From IMG/VR virus record IMGVR_UViG_3300045051_001397, positions 1 to 29,508 of that record: a stretch of 29,508 nucleotides of DNA. One strand, given 5' to 3'. Positions 21,323-28,066 of this stretch are shown here, piece by piece (the first letter of the stretch is position 1; each line of letters opens with the position of its first letter). The position numbers and the translations under genes were made by a program. A model generated the notes under the pieces. It saw nothing but the letters and a program-made list of their open reading frames with translations, was not told the origin of the DNA and did no database searches. Source of the DNA: a virus.

Positions 21323-21673
21323 ATGCTCATCGAAACACTGATCGGGGAGATCCTCGATTACTTCCAAAAGAACAGGACGATTATGAACCAGATCCTAGAA
21401 AAGACGACGGCGATCGAGTCGAAAGTGGATTCCCTGACCGCGGCGCTCGACTCCGTGAAGGGCGCGATCGAGACCGAGGTGGCGCAGGGGGCGGAGGTTC
21501 TCGCCGAGGTGCGCTCCCTCAAGGAATCCCTAGCCGACAACGCGACCGCGACCGAGGCGCTCGATCGGATCGACGCGAAACTGAGCGCCGGGGCGGAACG
21601 TCTCGCCGCCCTGCCCGGCCAGATCGCGGCGGTGATTCCCGACGCGCCCGCGGAACCGGAACCGACCGAATAA
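21323..21673 (+). CDS. Coiled-coil protein between portal and MuF genes
   Basis: The 116-residue product is helical: a hydrophobic start (MLIETLIGEILDYFQKN), then a heptad-rich part with TTAIESKVDSLTAALDSVKGAI and repeated A/E/L content, and a Pro/Glu tail (DAPAEPEPTE). Alternative start at 21383 (MNQILEKTTAIE) is possible. Such small coiled-coil proteins near portals can be scaffolds, virion decorations or structural hub proteins, but none is recognised. Note that an overlapping open frame in another phase (from 21286) is rich in R and D and is taken as a shadow. Confidence 0.6.
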   Translation: MLIETLIGEILDYFQKNRTIMNQILEKTTAIESKVDSLTAALDSVKGAIETEVAQGAEVLAEVRSLKESLADNATATEALDRIDAKLSAGAERLAALPGQIAAVIPDAPAEPEPTE

Positions 21674-21731
21674 CCCGCTACACCCGCGATTTGAACCCTA
21701 GCCGATAAACCTTTATTCAAACGGAGTTTTT

Positions 21732-21890
21732 ATGACCCGTAGCGCCCTGACGAATCCCGACCTACAATCGCCCCCGAAGCCGACGGTTATTCCGGGTAAC
21801 GAGTGGCGAGACCGCGAGTACCGTCCACCGGGACTGGAATTAACGCGACCCGAGGGGGATGATACCGAAGACCCCGACGAAGAGGAGTAG
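21732..21890 (+). CDS. 52-residue acidic small protein
   Basis: The frame from ATG 21732 has ACGGAG upstream and codes for a Pro-rich peptide with WRDREYRPPGLELTRPEGDD and an acidic end (EDPDEEE). No domain is visible. It looks like small structural-region proteins that occur between portal and head genes. It lies before a terminator-like hairpin. Confidence 0.5.
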   Translation: MTRSALTNPDLQSPPKPTVIPGNEWRDREYRPPGLELTRPEGDDTEDPDEEE

Positions 21891-21937
21891 CGCGCGTTTC
21901 GGTGATTCACTCCTCCCTCCTACAGCAAATCGGATCG

Positions 21938-21960
21938 AGCGGGCTAGTCCCGCTTTCTTT
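21938..21960 (+). terminator. Small terminator-like hairpin
   Basis: AGCGGG (21938-21943) pairs with CCCGCT (21949-21954) around a 5-nt loop, followed by TTCTTT. It ends 3 nt before the next start codon, so it may attenuate rather than end the head operon. Confidence 0.55.
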
Positions 21961-21963
21961 GTT

Positions 21964-22200
21964 ATGGACTCGCTGAAGAATATTCTCTCCCCGGTTTACG
22001 ACATCGGCGACAGGGTTAAACTGCCGGGTTACGGATCGGATTTCCGCGTCACCGGCGGTTTATACGATTCGTTTCTCGGCTGGCATTACTATTTGAAATC
22101 GACCGGCCACGATTCCGAGGGACTCGGGCGGGTTCTACCCGAAGGCTTCCTTTTAGAAAATGACCTCACCCGAACATCAATCGCTAGTGGAGCGGTTTAA
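21964..22200 (+). CDS. Small SH3/KOW-like protein
   Basis: The 78-residue product has a beta-rich, SH3/KOW-like pattern (YDIGDRVKLPGYGSDFRVTGG...GWHYYLKSTGHDSEGLGRVLPEGFLLEND). The GDRVKL start of the first strand matches the repeated domains at the C-terminus of the large ParB-domain protein (GDWVSDG, DDRVSPD, GDRARVN). It overlaps the MuF start by 41 nt. ATG 21964 is chosen since the frame before it is terminator sequence. The last residues (TRTSIASGAV) are probably an extension read through the overlap. Confidence 0.6.
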   Translation: MDSLKNILSPVYDIGDRVKLPGYGSDFRVTGGLYDSFLGWHYYLKSTGHDSEGLGRVLPEGFLLENDLTRTSIASGAV

Positions 22201-23449
22201 CGCCGTTCTCGACGGTTCCGAATCGCGGATAGCCGATCGTATCCGCCGCGCCCTCGCGAGAGCCTATGCCGAACTAGAGGACGAATTACGGCGCAAGTAC
22301 CCGAACTATCAGAGCAACGGGTCGCTGGTGGCTTACCAGCGAAAGTTACTGCTGTTAAACGAGCTTAAAGACCTATTAAACGTCGCCGGGGGGGATTTCA
22401 GCCGCGATTTCGAGGAACTGCTAAGAATCGCCGACGCGACGGGGATAGAACTGGGCGATCGCCTCCTGCAACTATCCGGGGAGGATTTCGTTCGGAGTAC
22501 GGCGACGATCCCGATCGAGGCGCTGAAATACGCGGCCGAGGAACAGACGCGCTATCTCGCCAAGTACGGCGACGAGTTCGCGGGTCGCGCGTCGGGGATT
22601 ATCGAGCAGGGATTGATTCAGGGTTGGGGCGTGGCGAAAGTGGCGGGGGAACTGCGGAAATCGCTGGAAGTGACGAAAACGCGGGCCGAGATTATCGCCC
22701 GCACCGCGTCGCTATCGGCCTCCAACGCGGCGACGGAGAAGGCTTTTCGCGATAACGGGGTGGAGTGGGTGCAGTGGATGGCGACCGCGGATTCTAGGGT
22801 CTGTTTTCCCGCGGGGACGAGGGTACGGGTTCCGGGCGGGGAGAGGGCGATCGAGGAGATAAAAGGCGGTGACGAGGTGCTGACGCTAGGGGGGTATAAA
22901 ACCGTCTACTCGGTTTCTAAGCGGGAGTACGAGGGAATATTGGTGCGACTGAAGGCGGGCGGCCGCTGGGTGGAATGCACGGCGGATCATCAGCTTTTCA
23001 CCCAAAGAGGATGGTCGATCGCCTGGGAGATCTTGCGAACCGATTTTCTCCGCGGCGCCGGGGAACCGGGATGGAGCGAGGTACAGCGATCGGAGCGCGA
23101 CGAGACCGAGCCGATAACCGTCTACAATCTCTCGGTGTCGGGGTTGCCCCAATACTTCGCGAACGGCTTCCTCGCCCATAACTGTTCTTTCTGCGCGGCC
23201 CGGAACGGGAATATGTACGAGATCGGGGCTACCCGTCCGCCGATCCACTACCAGGATCGCTGTTTTATCGTCCCGGTGAAGCGGAAGTATTTCGACCTCG
23301 GACTCGTGCGCGAGGATTGGATTCGCTCTTTCCGGGCGGCGGGACTGGAGGAGTTGAAAAAAGCCGATCGGGAACCGAATTACGGGGTGGCTCCCTTCGA
23401 GCGATCGGCGGGGCTGGAACGCGCGCCGGTTCCGGTGTGGCGACCGTAG
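22160..23449 (+). CDS. SPP1 gp7/MuF-type head morphogenesis protein interrupted by a mini-intein
   Basis: The 429-residue precursor has an N-terminal helical part (1-110), the MuF domain (TRYLAKYGDEFAGRASGIIEQG; GVAKVAGELRKSLEVTKTRAEIIARTAS; WMATADSRV) and, after the insert, CSFCAARNGNMYEIG...PPIHYQDRCFIVPV. Residues 215-341 are an intein (its own entry). Joining V214 to C342 gives a continuous conserved MuF Cys cluster, SRV-CSFCAARNG, and a mature length of 302. MuF proteins associate with the portal during head assembly and may enter the host with DNA. The start overlaps the preceding small gene. Confidence 0.88.
   Translation: MTSPEHQSLVERFNAVLDGSESRIADRIRRALARAYAELEDELRRKYPNYQSNGSLVAYQRKLLLLNELKDLLNVAGGDFSRDFEELLRIADATGIELGDRLLQLSGEDFVRSTATIPIEALKYAAEEQTRYLAKYGDEFAGRASGIIEQGLIQGWGVAKVAGELRKSLEVTKTRAEIIARTASLSASNAATEKAFRDNGVEWVQWMATADSRVCFPAGTRVRVPGGERAIEEIKGGDEVLTLGGYKTVYSVSKREYEGILVRLKAGGRWVECTADHQLFTQRGWSIAWEILRTDFLRGAGEPGWSEVQRSERDETEPITVYNLSVSGLPQYFANGFLAHNCSFCAARNGNMYEIGATRPPIHYQDRCFIVPVKRKYFDLGLVREDWIRSFRAAGLEELKKADREPNYGVAPFERSAGLERAPVPVWRP
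22802..23182 (+). other. Mini-intein (Hint domain) in the MuF gene
   Basis: These 381 nt code for 127 residues with complete splicing blocks: Cys1 in CFPAGTRVRVPGG (block A), the T-x-x-H of block B (ECTADHQLFTQRGW), and a terminal VYNLSVSGLPQYFANGFLAHN in parts (blocks F and G), ending in His-Asn before Cys+1. No LAGLIDADG or HNH endonuclease is present. With Cys1, TxxH, HN and Cys+1 all in place it should be able to splice, unlike many bacterial intein-like domains that have lost +1. Confidence 0.9.
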
Positions 23450-23467
23450 TGCCAAAATTTTGCCACG
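23448..23467. repeat. Dispersed 20-bp palindrome, copy 7, at the MuF/sigma boundary
   Basis: AGTGCCAAAATTTTGCCACG, overlapping the MuF stop. The centre 23457.5 is 20.5 nt before the start of the sigma-like gene, similar to the 19.5 nt at copy 6. Confidence 0.75.
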
Positions 23468-23477
23468 GGAGGCGGGG

Positions 23478-24164
23478 ATGGATTTCGAGAGTAATATCGG
23501 GCTGGTGCGCCACGTCCTGCACCGGACTTTCCCGACCTGGCTGAACACCGAGGAGGGGAAGGATCTCTTTCAGGAGGGGTGTATCGGACTCCTCAAGGCG
23601 ATCGATCGCTACGACGGACGGGTAAAGTTCTCCTCCTTCGCCGTCCCCTACATCCGCGGCGAGATCCTCCACTACCTCCGCGATAAACTGAAGCTCGTCC
23701 GGCATCGAACCGAAGAAGTCCGATTCGCCAGCCTCGATCGCCTACTGGAGATGTACGAGGCGGACGACGAGGGAATCCCGAACCGGGCGATCCTTCCGCT
23801 ATTCGCCGATCCGCGGACGCTGAACGATCCCTACGGGGCGATCGATCTGGAGATGGCGATCGAGTCGCTCGAACCCCGATCGCGGGAGATAGCCCTAGAT
23901 ATCGCCCGCGGCGCGACGGCGGCGGAGACGATCGCGCGGGAGGGGATCGCGGCGATCACCTACTATCGCCGTCTGAGAGCCTTGCGGGGAAGCCTACAGC
24001 GGGCGATAGAGAGAGAAAAAGAGACGGGCGCGTCGGACTGCCCGAAATGCGGCGGGCGATCGCGTCGGGCGAGGAAACTCTATCACTGCACCCGTTGCGG
24101 TTTCCACTTCGATCCGGCGCGGGTCTATCACCGCGAGCGGGGACGACCGAAGGGACACCGCTAG
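23478..24164 (+). CDS. Sigma-70-like factor with C-terminal zinc ribbon and AT-hook-like tail
   Basis: The 228-residue product begins like sigma region 2 (residues 3-75: DFESNIGLVRHVL; DLFQEGCIGLLKAIDRYD; FSSFAVPYIRGEILHYLRDK), close to the SigB/SigF/FliA branch. Residues 121-175 form a region 4-like HTH (IESLEPRSREIALDIARGATAAETIAREGIAAITYYRRLRAL in parts). The end adds a zinc ribbon with C188, C191, C204 and C207, then RGRPKG, an AT-hook-like core. The ATG has GGGAGGCGGGG upstream; an in-frame TTG at 23460 lies within the palindrome. In the head operon it could redirect host polymerase to late promoters. Region 3 is absent. Confidence 0.8.
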   Translation: MDFESNIGLVRHVLHRTFPTWLNTEEGKDLFQEGCIGLLKAIDRYDGRVKFSSFAVPYIRGEILHYLRDKLKLVRHRTEEVRFASLDRLLEMYEADDEGIPNRAILPLFADPRTLNDPYGAIDLEMAIESLEPRSREIALDIARGATAAETIAREGIAAITYYRRLRALRGSLQRAIEREKETGASDCPKCGGRSRRARKLYHCTRCGFHFDPARVYHRERGRPKGHR

Positions 24165-24232
24165 AGCGGAAAAATCGTCGCTCTCCCGCGCGCCCGTGGT
24201 ATTTAGTGGGATCGAAGGATTTTGGAGACCCC

Positions 24233-24511
24233 ATGAACAAACAGGAATTGGTGAGAGCCGTAGCCGAGAGCGTCGAGGGGGGAACCCGGAAAACCGCGGA
24301 GAAATACCTGAACGCGATTTTAGAGGTTATCTCGGACGAGTTAGCCGGCGGCGGCGACGTGATTTTAGTGGGTTTCGGGACGTTCGCGACGAAGCGCCGG
24401 GAAGAGCGATCGGGCAGGAACCCTAGAACCGGCGAGGCGATCGTCATTCCCGCGGCGACGGTTCCGGTTTTCACGCCGGGTAAGAAGTTGAAGGACGCGG
24501 TAGCCGATTAG
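24233..24511 (+). CDS. HU/IHF-family DNA-binding protein
   Basis: The 92-residue product is a full-length HU-type protein: MNKQELVRAVAE at the start, VILVGFGTFATKRREERSGRNPRTGEAIVIPA with the beta arm and a conserved arm-tip Pro, and FTPGKKLKDAV at the end. It binds and bends DNA. In transposable phages HU is needed for the transpososome, and it could also compact DNA or act at promoters. GGAG lies 9 nt before the ATG. It sits between the two sigma-like genes, probably in one transcript. Confidence 0.93.
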   Translation: MNKQELVRAVAESVEGGTRKTAEKYLNAILEVISDELAGGGDVILVGFGTFATKRREERSGRNPRTGEAIVIPAATVPVFTPGKKLKDAVAD

Positions 24512-24532
24512 TAGGCGAGGAGAATCAACGCG

Positions 24533-25396
24533 GTGAAAACAACGGAACCCCCCGATTTCGAGTCGAACACGGGCTTAATTATTTTCGTAATTAACCGCTT
24601 CTTCAAATCCCTAGCGCGCCGACCGATCGAGGAAGATCTTTTTCAAGAGGGCGCTCTCGCTCTCTTGAAAGCGATCGCTCGTTACGATAGCGAGAAAGGC
24701 GAGTTTTCCACCTACGCGATACCCTGCATTCGGGGAAGAATGCTCACCTATTTAGGGAAGCTGCCTTCCGCGACCCGGCGATCGGGGAAAAAGTTCCGGT
24801 TCTACAGCCTCGATCGGTTCGAGGAGGCACTAGAAAATAGAGATTTTATCCCGAGCCGATTTATCGCCGCTTTTATCGACCCGAGATCGATCGAAGAAGG
24901 AGACGGGGAGGAAGAGCTAGAGGCGTTCCTGTCGGAACTGGACGAACCGCTCCGGGAGATCGCCCGCGACCGATTAGACGGGATTTCTAGGGGAAGAACG
25001 CTAGAGCGACTGAAGATAACGGAACACGAGTACGCGAGGCGGCACGAGGCGCTTAGACTGGAAGCGCGGAAAATATTCAAGCGGCGCTACGGAACCGAGA
25101 TCGGGAGAGATCCGACGATTATGGAAATAGAGATCCATTCCGACAGGGTGATCGAGAGAATTAAAAGCGCGTTGAAAACCGATTCCCGGTTTTTGCCTTT
25201 AAGCGATCGCGAGCGCGATGTTTGTTTTTATATGTGCTTGGACGAGACGAACGAGGAAATAGCGGCCCGACTGAATCTCGACGGGGCGACCGCGAGAAAT
25301 ATCGTTTGCCGCGTCCTGAGAAAAACTAATCTAGAGCGGCGATCGAGTATCCTTCCCGCGATTCTAGGATTGAGCGTTAAGGAGAGGGGCGGGTGA
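24533..25396 (+). CDS. Second sigma-70-like factor with C-terminal LuxR-type HTH
   Basis: The 287-residue product shares its start with the first sigma (DFESNTGLIIFVINRFF against DFESNIGLVRHVLHRTF). Sigma region 2 is at 11-80 (EEDLFQEGALALLKAIARYD; FSTYAIPCIRGRMLTYL). The middle (130-180) has a weak HTH, and residues 220-272 form a LuxR/GerE-like HTH (LPLSDRERDVCFYMCLDETNEEIAARLNLDGATARNIVCRVLRKTNL in parts) in the place of region 4. GTG start 24533 has GAGGAG upstream. Codon use is AT-richer than the first copy. The terminator at 25440 ends the unit. Likely role: a promoter-specificity factor for late or accessory genes. Confidence 0.75.
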   Translation: MKTTEPPDFESNTGLIIFVINRFFKSLARRPIEEDLFQEGALALLKAIARYDSEKGEFSTYAIPCIRGRMLTYLGKLPSATRRSGKKFRFYSLDRFEEALENRDFIPSRFIAAFIDPRSIEEGDGEEELEAFLSELDEPLREIARDRLDGISRGRTLERLKITEHEYARRHEALRLEARKIFKRRYGTEIGRDPTIMEIEIHSDRVIERIKSALKTDSRFLPLSDRERDVCFYMCLDETNEEIAARLNLDGATARNIVCRVLRKTNLERRSSILPAILGLSVKERGG

Positions 25397-25439
25397 TATC
25401 GATCGCCGTTTCTGCGGGCTGAAAGTCAAATAGTCGATA

Positions 25440-25474
25440 AAAATCCCACCGCCGAAAAGCGGTGGGACGGTTTT
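25440..25474. terminator. Terminator after the second sigma-like gene
   Basis: CCCACCGC (25445-25452) pairs with GCGGTGGG (25459-25466) around a 6-nt loop, followed by ACGGTTTT. AAAAAT on the left side makes it usable on the minus strand as well, so it can close both the sigma operon and the minus-strand operon that converges on it. Confidence 0.8.
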
Positions 25475-25491
25475 ACGTGACGGTCGCGTGA

Positions 25492-25662
25492 CTAGGACTC
25501 GATCGATCTCGCCAACTGGAGACAGACGGTTCCGAGGTCGGATAGCGCCTCCAGTAGTTCTAGACTGGGCGGCTCCTCTAGCGCGCGATCGAGTAGTTTC
25601 TCGTTGAGAAATAACAGGTTCGCGAGGATTCGGACGTTTCGGGAATTTCGCTCTACTTTCAT
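25492..25662 (-). CDS. 56-residue acidic helical small protein
   Basis: This frame (MKVERNSRNVRILANLLFLN at its start, then helices ending ARSIES) has a very good AGGAGG ribosome site that overlaps the end of the upstream gene on the same strand, so it is probably the second gene of that operon. It is helical and Leu-rich; no family is known. A small regulator or partner of the upstream protein is plausible. Confidence 0.6.
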   Translation of the reverse strand: MKVERNSRNVRILANLLFLNEKLLDRALEEPPSLELLEALSDLGTVCLQLARSIES

Positions 25663-25674
25663 GGCTTCTACCTC

Positions 25675-26460
25675 CTATTTAACCTGACGATCGGCGAAAC
25701 GCTCGTACAGGCAAGCGTAGAAAGCGTCGATCAAGCCGCACTCCTCGATCTCGTCGAGCGGGGAGCGCCCGCTATTTTTAGCCCGCGCTCTCGCGTCGAA
25801 AGCGGCGCGGAACTTGAAAAAGGCGTAAGCCTCGTCCCAGATCTTGGCGATCGACATCCGGTACTTGATGCAGGCGTGGTGAACGAGCAGGAGGCATCTC
25901 GATCGGGTACTGACGGGCATGATCTTCGATTCGGGCGCGGGGAAGGTCAACCACAGTTGATCCGCCTCGTCGATAATCTCCTCCAGCTTCTCGATCCGCT
26001 TGTCGTGTTTCCGGCGATCGTCCTCTAGGGCGGTGAGACGTTTCCACGCCTCCTCGAAGTTCTCGACGACCCAGACGGGGACGGTGGGTTCGATGTTGTT
26101 GGCGGGGTTGTAGCCGAGTTCCCGGTGTATCCAAGAGCGAATCCCGATGGCGGCGAAGGCGCGATAAGTTTTCCGGGCTTCCTCGGTACAACGCTGACCG
26201 GCATCGAAAGAGTAGTATTCGATAATTAGAGCGATCGCTAGATCGATAATCCCGGTTTCCTCGGAATTCCGAACATCTTGAAAGCCGCCCTCCGCAAGCT
26301 TTCGGGCGAGCTTCGATTCTTTATTCCGAACACTTTCCGAGAGGGTAGAGGGAACGATCCCCGCAAGTCGGGCGACCCCGCGAAGGGAAGCGTAGGCGCG
26401 ACCTTGAGAATCGATTTTTAATTCGTCGCGAACTTCAACGGGCAGAATCATTTGAGTCAT
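25675..26460 (-). CDS. Phage regulator of antirepressor/KilA-like type found in cyanobacteria (tentative)
   Basis: The 261-residue product starts MTQMILPVEVRDELKIDSQGRAYASLRGVARLAG-IVPSTL (in pieces), a pattern I associate with cyanobacterial and phage proteins described as host regulators or antirepressors with a small HTH in front. A middle stretch (IALIIEYYSFDAGQRCTEEARKTYRAFAAIGIRSWIHRELGY) is typical of that group; then comes a coiled coil (WKRLTALEDDRRKHDKRIEKLEEIID) and an unassigned helical C-terminus. It may relieve repression or act on host proteins. Expression is leftward, from the divergent region at 26960, together with the genes on both sides. Confidence 0.6.
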   Translation of the reverse strand: MTQMILPVEVRDELKIDSQGRAYASLRGVARLAGIVPSTLSESVRNKESKLARKLAEGGFQDVRNSEETGIIDLAIALIIEYYSFDAGQRCTEEARKTYRAFAAIGIRSWIHRELGYNPANNIEPTVPVWVVENFEEAWKRLTALEDDRRKHDKRIEKLEEIIDEADQLWLTFPAPESKIMPVSTRSRCLLLVHHACIKYRMSIAKIWDEAYAFFKFRAAFDARARAKNSGRSPLDEIEECGLIDAFYACLYERFADRQVK

Positions 26461-26490
26461 AATTTTTCTAGGTAATTGTTGACAGGTGAT

Positions 26491-26514
26491 CCCCCCTTCT
26501 ATAAGGGGGGTTTT
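26491..26514. terminator. GC hairpin between minus-strand genes
   Basis: CCCCCCTT (26491-26498) pairs with AAGGGGGG (26503-26510) around 4 nt; TTTT follows on the plus strand. For leftward transcription there is no U-run, so it may partly end the upstream gene message or only protect its 3' end. TTGACA on the plus strand at 26479-26484 is noted, without a clear -10. Confidence 0.55.
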
Positions 26515-26516
26515 AA

Positions 26517-26867
26517 TTAACCGAGATAGGCGCGGCGGATCACGCGGATCGCCTCGTGATGGTCGCGACAGACCCGCGATTCGGGTTTGATCGCGCCGCC
26601 GATAATGCCCTTACGGTAGTAGGGGTGAGCCGTCCAGCCCTCGCCGCCGGGGACGCGCCAGAAACTGCCGATGTGTCGGTGTCCGTGCCAGACGCGGTAA
26701 TGCCCGGAAATTCCTTCCGCCTCGTCGATCTCGAAGGTGTAATCGCTTTCCACGTAGATCCGCTCTTCTTTCTCGTGTTGAGAGCGAATTTTAGCCTCTA
26801 GGCGATCGAGGTGGGCGATGAGGGCTTCTTCTTCGGAATCGACGGGTTCGATCGTGTGGTCTATCAT
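26517..26867 (-). CDS. Unknown small protein of the minus-strand operon
   Basis: The 116-residue product is acidic and helical at the start (DSEEEALIAHLDRLEAKIRSQHEKEE), then beta-rich and aromatic (ESDYTFEIDEAEGISGHYRVWHGHRHIGSFWRV), with H/W/G-rich middle and a C-terminal helix (HHEAIRVIRRAYLG). The H-rich part could bind metal, but no family is recognised. It is the first gene after the leftward promoter at 26986-26959, so it is the promoter-proximal gene of the three-gene leftward unit. Confidence 0.6.
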   Translation of the reverse strand: MIDHTIEPVDSEEEALIAHLDRLEAKIRSQHEKEERIYVESDYTFEIDEAEGISGHYRVWHGHRHIGSFWRVPGGEGWTAHPYYRKGIIGGAIKPESRVCRDHHEAIRVIRRAYLG

Positions 26868-26905
26868 GTCTATATCGGGGCTAAAATCCCCGGTGAAGTT
26901 TGCAA

Positions 26906-26950
26906 AGAGGAAAGGCGGGTGACGTTTCTGAGGCGATCCGCCTTTTCTCT
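26906..26950. other. Leader hairpin of the leftward operon
   Basis: AGAGGAAAGGCGG (26906-26918) pairs with CCGCCTTTTCTCT (26938-26950) with one mismatch; a smaller hairpin GGGG/CCCC lies at 26877-26890. On the plus strand the main stem ends in T-rich sequence; on the minus strand it would be a structured 5' leader in front of 26867. Confidence 0.5.
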
Positions 26951-26958
26951 TGTCCTAT

Positions 26959-26997
26959 TGTATACGTTGACGTTTTAGCGTGTCAACGTAATAATAC
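26959..26997. promoter_or_regulatory. Overlapping divergent promoters sharing one operator
   Basis: TACGTTGAC (26963-26971) is perfectly inverted at 26982-26990. Rightward: TTGACG (26967-26972), 17 bp, AATAAT (26990-26995). Leftward: TTGACA (26986-26981), 16 bp, TATACA (26964-26959). The inverted repeat supplies the -35 box of both promoters, so polymerase can use only one at a time, and a repressor dimer on the repeat would stop both. The rightward product is the Cro-like protein at 27081. Confidence 0.65.
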
Positions 26998-27080
26998 AGA
27001 ATAGCGTGTAACACATTTCACACTTAACGCATCGAAGCGTAGACGCTCGATCGTTAGTAAACTAGAATTCGAGAGACATT

Positions 27081-27317
27081 ATGGATAAGACAAAAGTGAC
27101 TAGATACGTCGATCTATCGGAGTATTGGCCGAAAGAGTCCGAGCTTACAATCCAGAAAGCGCACGAGGAAACGGGCATAGATAAGCGAACGCTGTCTACC
27201 GCCCGAAAAGGCTTTTTAGATCGGGCGCAGATCGACACGCTTTTCAAGCTCAGGGAGCTAGCCTCTAAATTGGCGGGAAAAGAAATGGCGATCGAGGACA
27301 TCGTGAAAGAGAGGTGA
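27081..27317 (+). CDS. Small Cro-like XRE/HTH regulator
   Basis: The 78-residue product is a compact helix-turn-helix protein: ELTIQKAHEETGIDKRTLSTARKGFLDRAQIDTLFKLRELASKLAGKE in parts, like Cro/CI-type HTH_26 proteins in which RTLSTARKGFL is the recognition helix. It lacks a C-terminal domain, as Cro proteins do. It likely binds the palindromes at 26963-26990 and 27423-27440, controlling its own gene, the leftward operon and the module after it. Ribosome site GAGAGA is weak. Terminator at 27342. Confidence 0.8.
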   Translation: MDKTKVTRYVDLSEYWPKESELTIQKAHEETGIDKRTLSTARKGFLDRAQIDTLFKLRELASKLAGKEMAIEDIVKER

Positions 27318-27341
27318 GGCGATCGGGAAGTGGAAGAAGTG

Positions 27342-27370
27342 AAGCGGGCGAGGTTCGTCCGCTTTTCGCT
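27342..27370 (+). terminator. Terminator after the Cro-like gene
   Basis: AAGCGG (27342-27347) pairs with CCGCTT (27359-27364), with an 11-nt loop, followed by TTCGCTTTT. It separates the Cro-like gene from the promoter of the next module. Confidence 0.6.
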
Positions 27371-27417
27371 TTTAGCCGATTCACGCGGACGGAGAAGAAA
27401 ATATTTTCTTTAATGTG

Positions 27418-27446
27418 TTGACACGTTAAAGTATTAACGTTATATT
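27418..27446 (+). promoter_or_regulatory. Near-consensus promoter with operator in the spacer
   Basis: TTGACA (27418-27423), 17 bp, TATATT (27441-27446). The spacer is occupied by the perfect palindrome ACGTTAA-AGTA-TTAACGT (27423-27440). It should be strong when free and silent when the palindrome is bound. It drives the genes from 27500 on. The TTGACACG half also occurs, inverted, in the operator at 26982-26988. Confidence 0.75.
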
Positions 27447-27499
27447 TTTAATCACAGGGGCGCTCAACGCACCACACCGCGCCCGAAGGAATTGCAACC

Positions 27500-27727
27500 A
27501 TGAAGAAGAAGCCTAAAGCTGACGAACAGCTAATCCTTTTCCTAGACGCGATCCAACGCACCTATACCGACCCCACCGACACTCAAGCGGAAGAAACCGT
27601 ACAGGGCTTCTACAGCTTCGAGGAAGACACCAAAAAACTATTCGACGCGATGGAAGCCACCGATCGCTCGCTCGCGGAACTCGAAACCACCGCCCGGAAA
27701 ATCAAGAAACGCCACGAACGCCGCTAA
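27500..27727 (+). CDS. Small charged protein of the C-rich module
   Basis: The 75-residue product is acidic, then basic at the end (MKKKPKADEQLILFLDAIQRT at the start; ARKIKKRHERR at the end), and helical; no family known. It is the first gene after a strong promoter. Its codons favour C-ending and GAA over GAG, unlike the GAG- and GGG-rich head genes, so it and the next three genes probably have a different origin. GAAGGA is the ribosome site. Confidence 0.6.
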   Translation: MKKKPKADEQLILFLDAIQRTYTDPTDTQAEETVQGFYSFEEDTKKLFDAMEATDRSLAELETTARKIKKRHERR

Positions 27728-27729
27728 TC

Positions 27730-27867
27730 ATGAAAGTCTTACTTCCCACCGCCATCGTGTTCAGCTTCTATTTCGCGCTCATCGCCCCAACGATCGATCT
27801 CTACAACCGTAAACCGATCGCCCCGAACCCCAACCCGAGAACCGAGCTTCTAAACAAACTCCGCTAA
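27730..27867 (+). CDS. 45-residue single-span membrane protein
   Basis: The frame begins MKVLLPTAIVFSFYFALIAP, which is one hydrophobic segment, followed by a polar Pro/Asn-rich tail. It starts 2 nt after the previous stop and shares its codon use. It could be a membrane-acting superinfection or lysis-timing peptide; this is only inference from size and topology. No clear ribosome site, so translation is probably coupled. Confidence 0.5.
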   Translation: MKVLLPTAIVFSFYFALIAPTIDLYNRKPIAPNPNPRTELLNKLR

Positions 27868-27904
27868 TCCCTCGACCCCGGCAAGTCGGTAAACTGCCCG
27901 CCCC

Positions 27905-28066
27905 ATGAACATCCGCCTTATCGAAGAATTGCGCGAGGCGATCGACGAAACGGATCGCCTCCTGACCAGAACCCGAGAACTACTCCAGCATTTAGAGGAA
28001 ACGCAACCATGTTATTTTCCGGCAAAATCCAAGAAATTCAGTCCACCGTCAACGCGAACGCCCTAG
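27905..28066 (+). CDS. 53-residue helical small protein
   Basis: The product starts as an amphipathic helix (MNIRLIEELREAIDETDRLL, TRTRELLQHLEE) and ends in a polar tail read through the next gene, which it overlaps by 58 nt. Codon use is as in the C-rich module. The helical part ends just at the following ATG, suggesting the real message for function is residues 1-36. No family is recognised. Confidence 0.45.
   Translation: MNIRLIEELREAIDETDRLLTRTRELLQHLEETQPCYFPAKSKKFSPPSTRTP

Noticed and set aside
21286-21708. 140-residue plus-strand frame after the portal
   Set aside because: D/R-rich shadow of the coiled-coil gene at 21323-21673.
22886-23548. 220-residue minus-strand frame opposite the intein
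   Set aside because: Shadow of the MuF/intein gene and the sigma-like start; no start signal.
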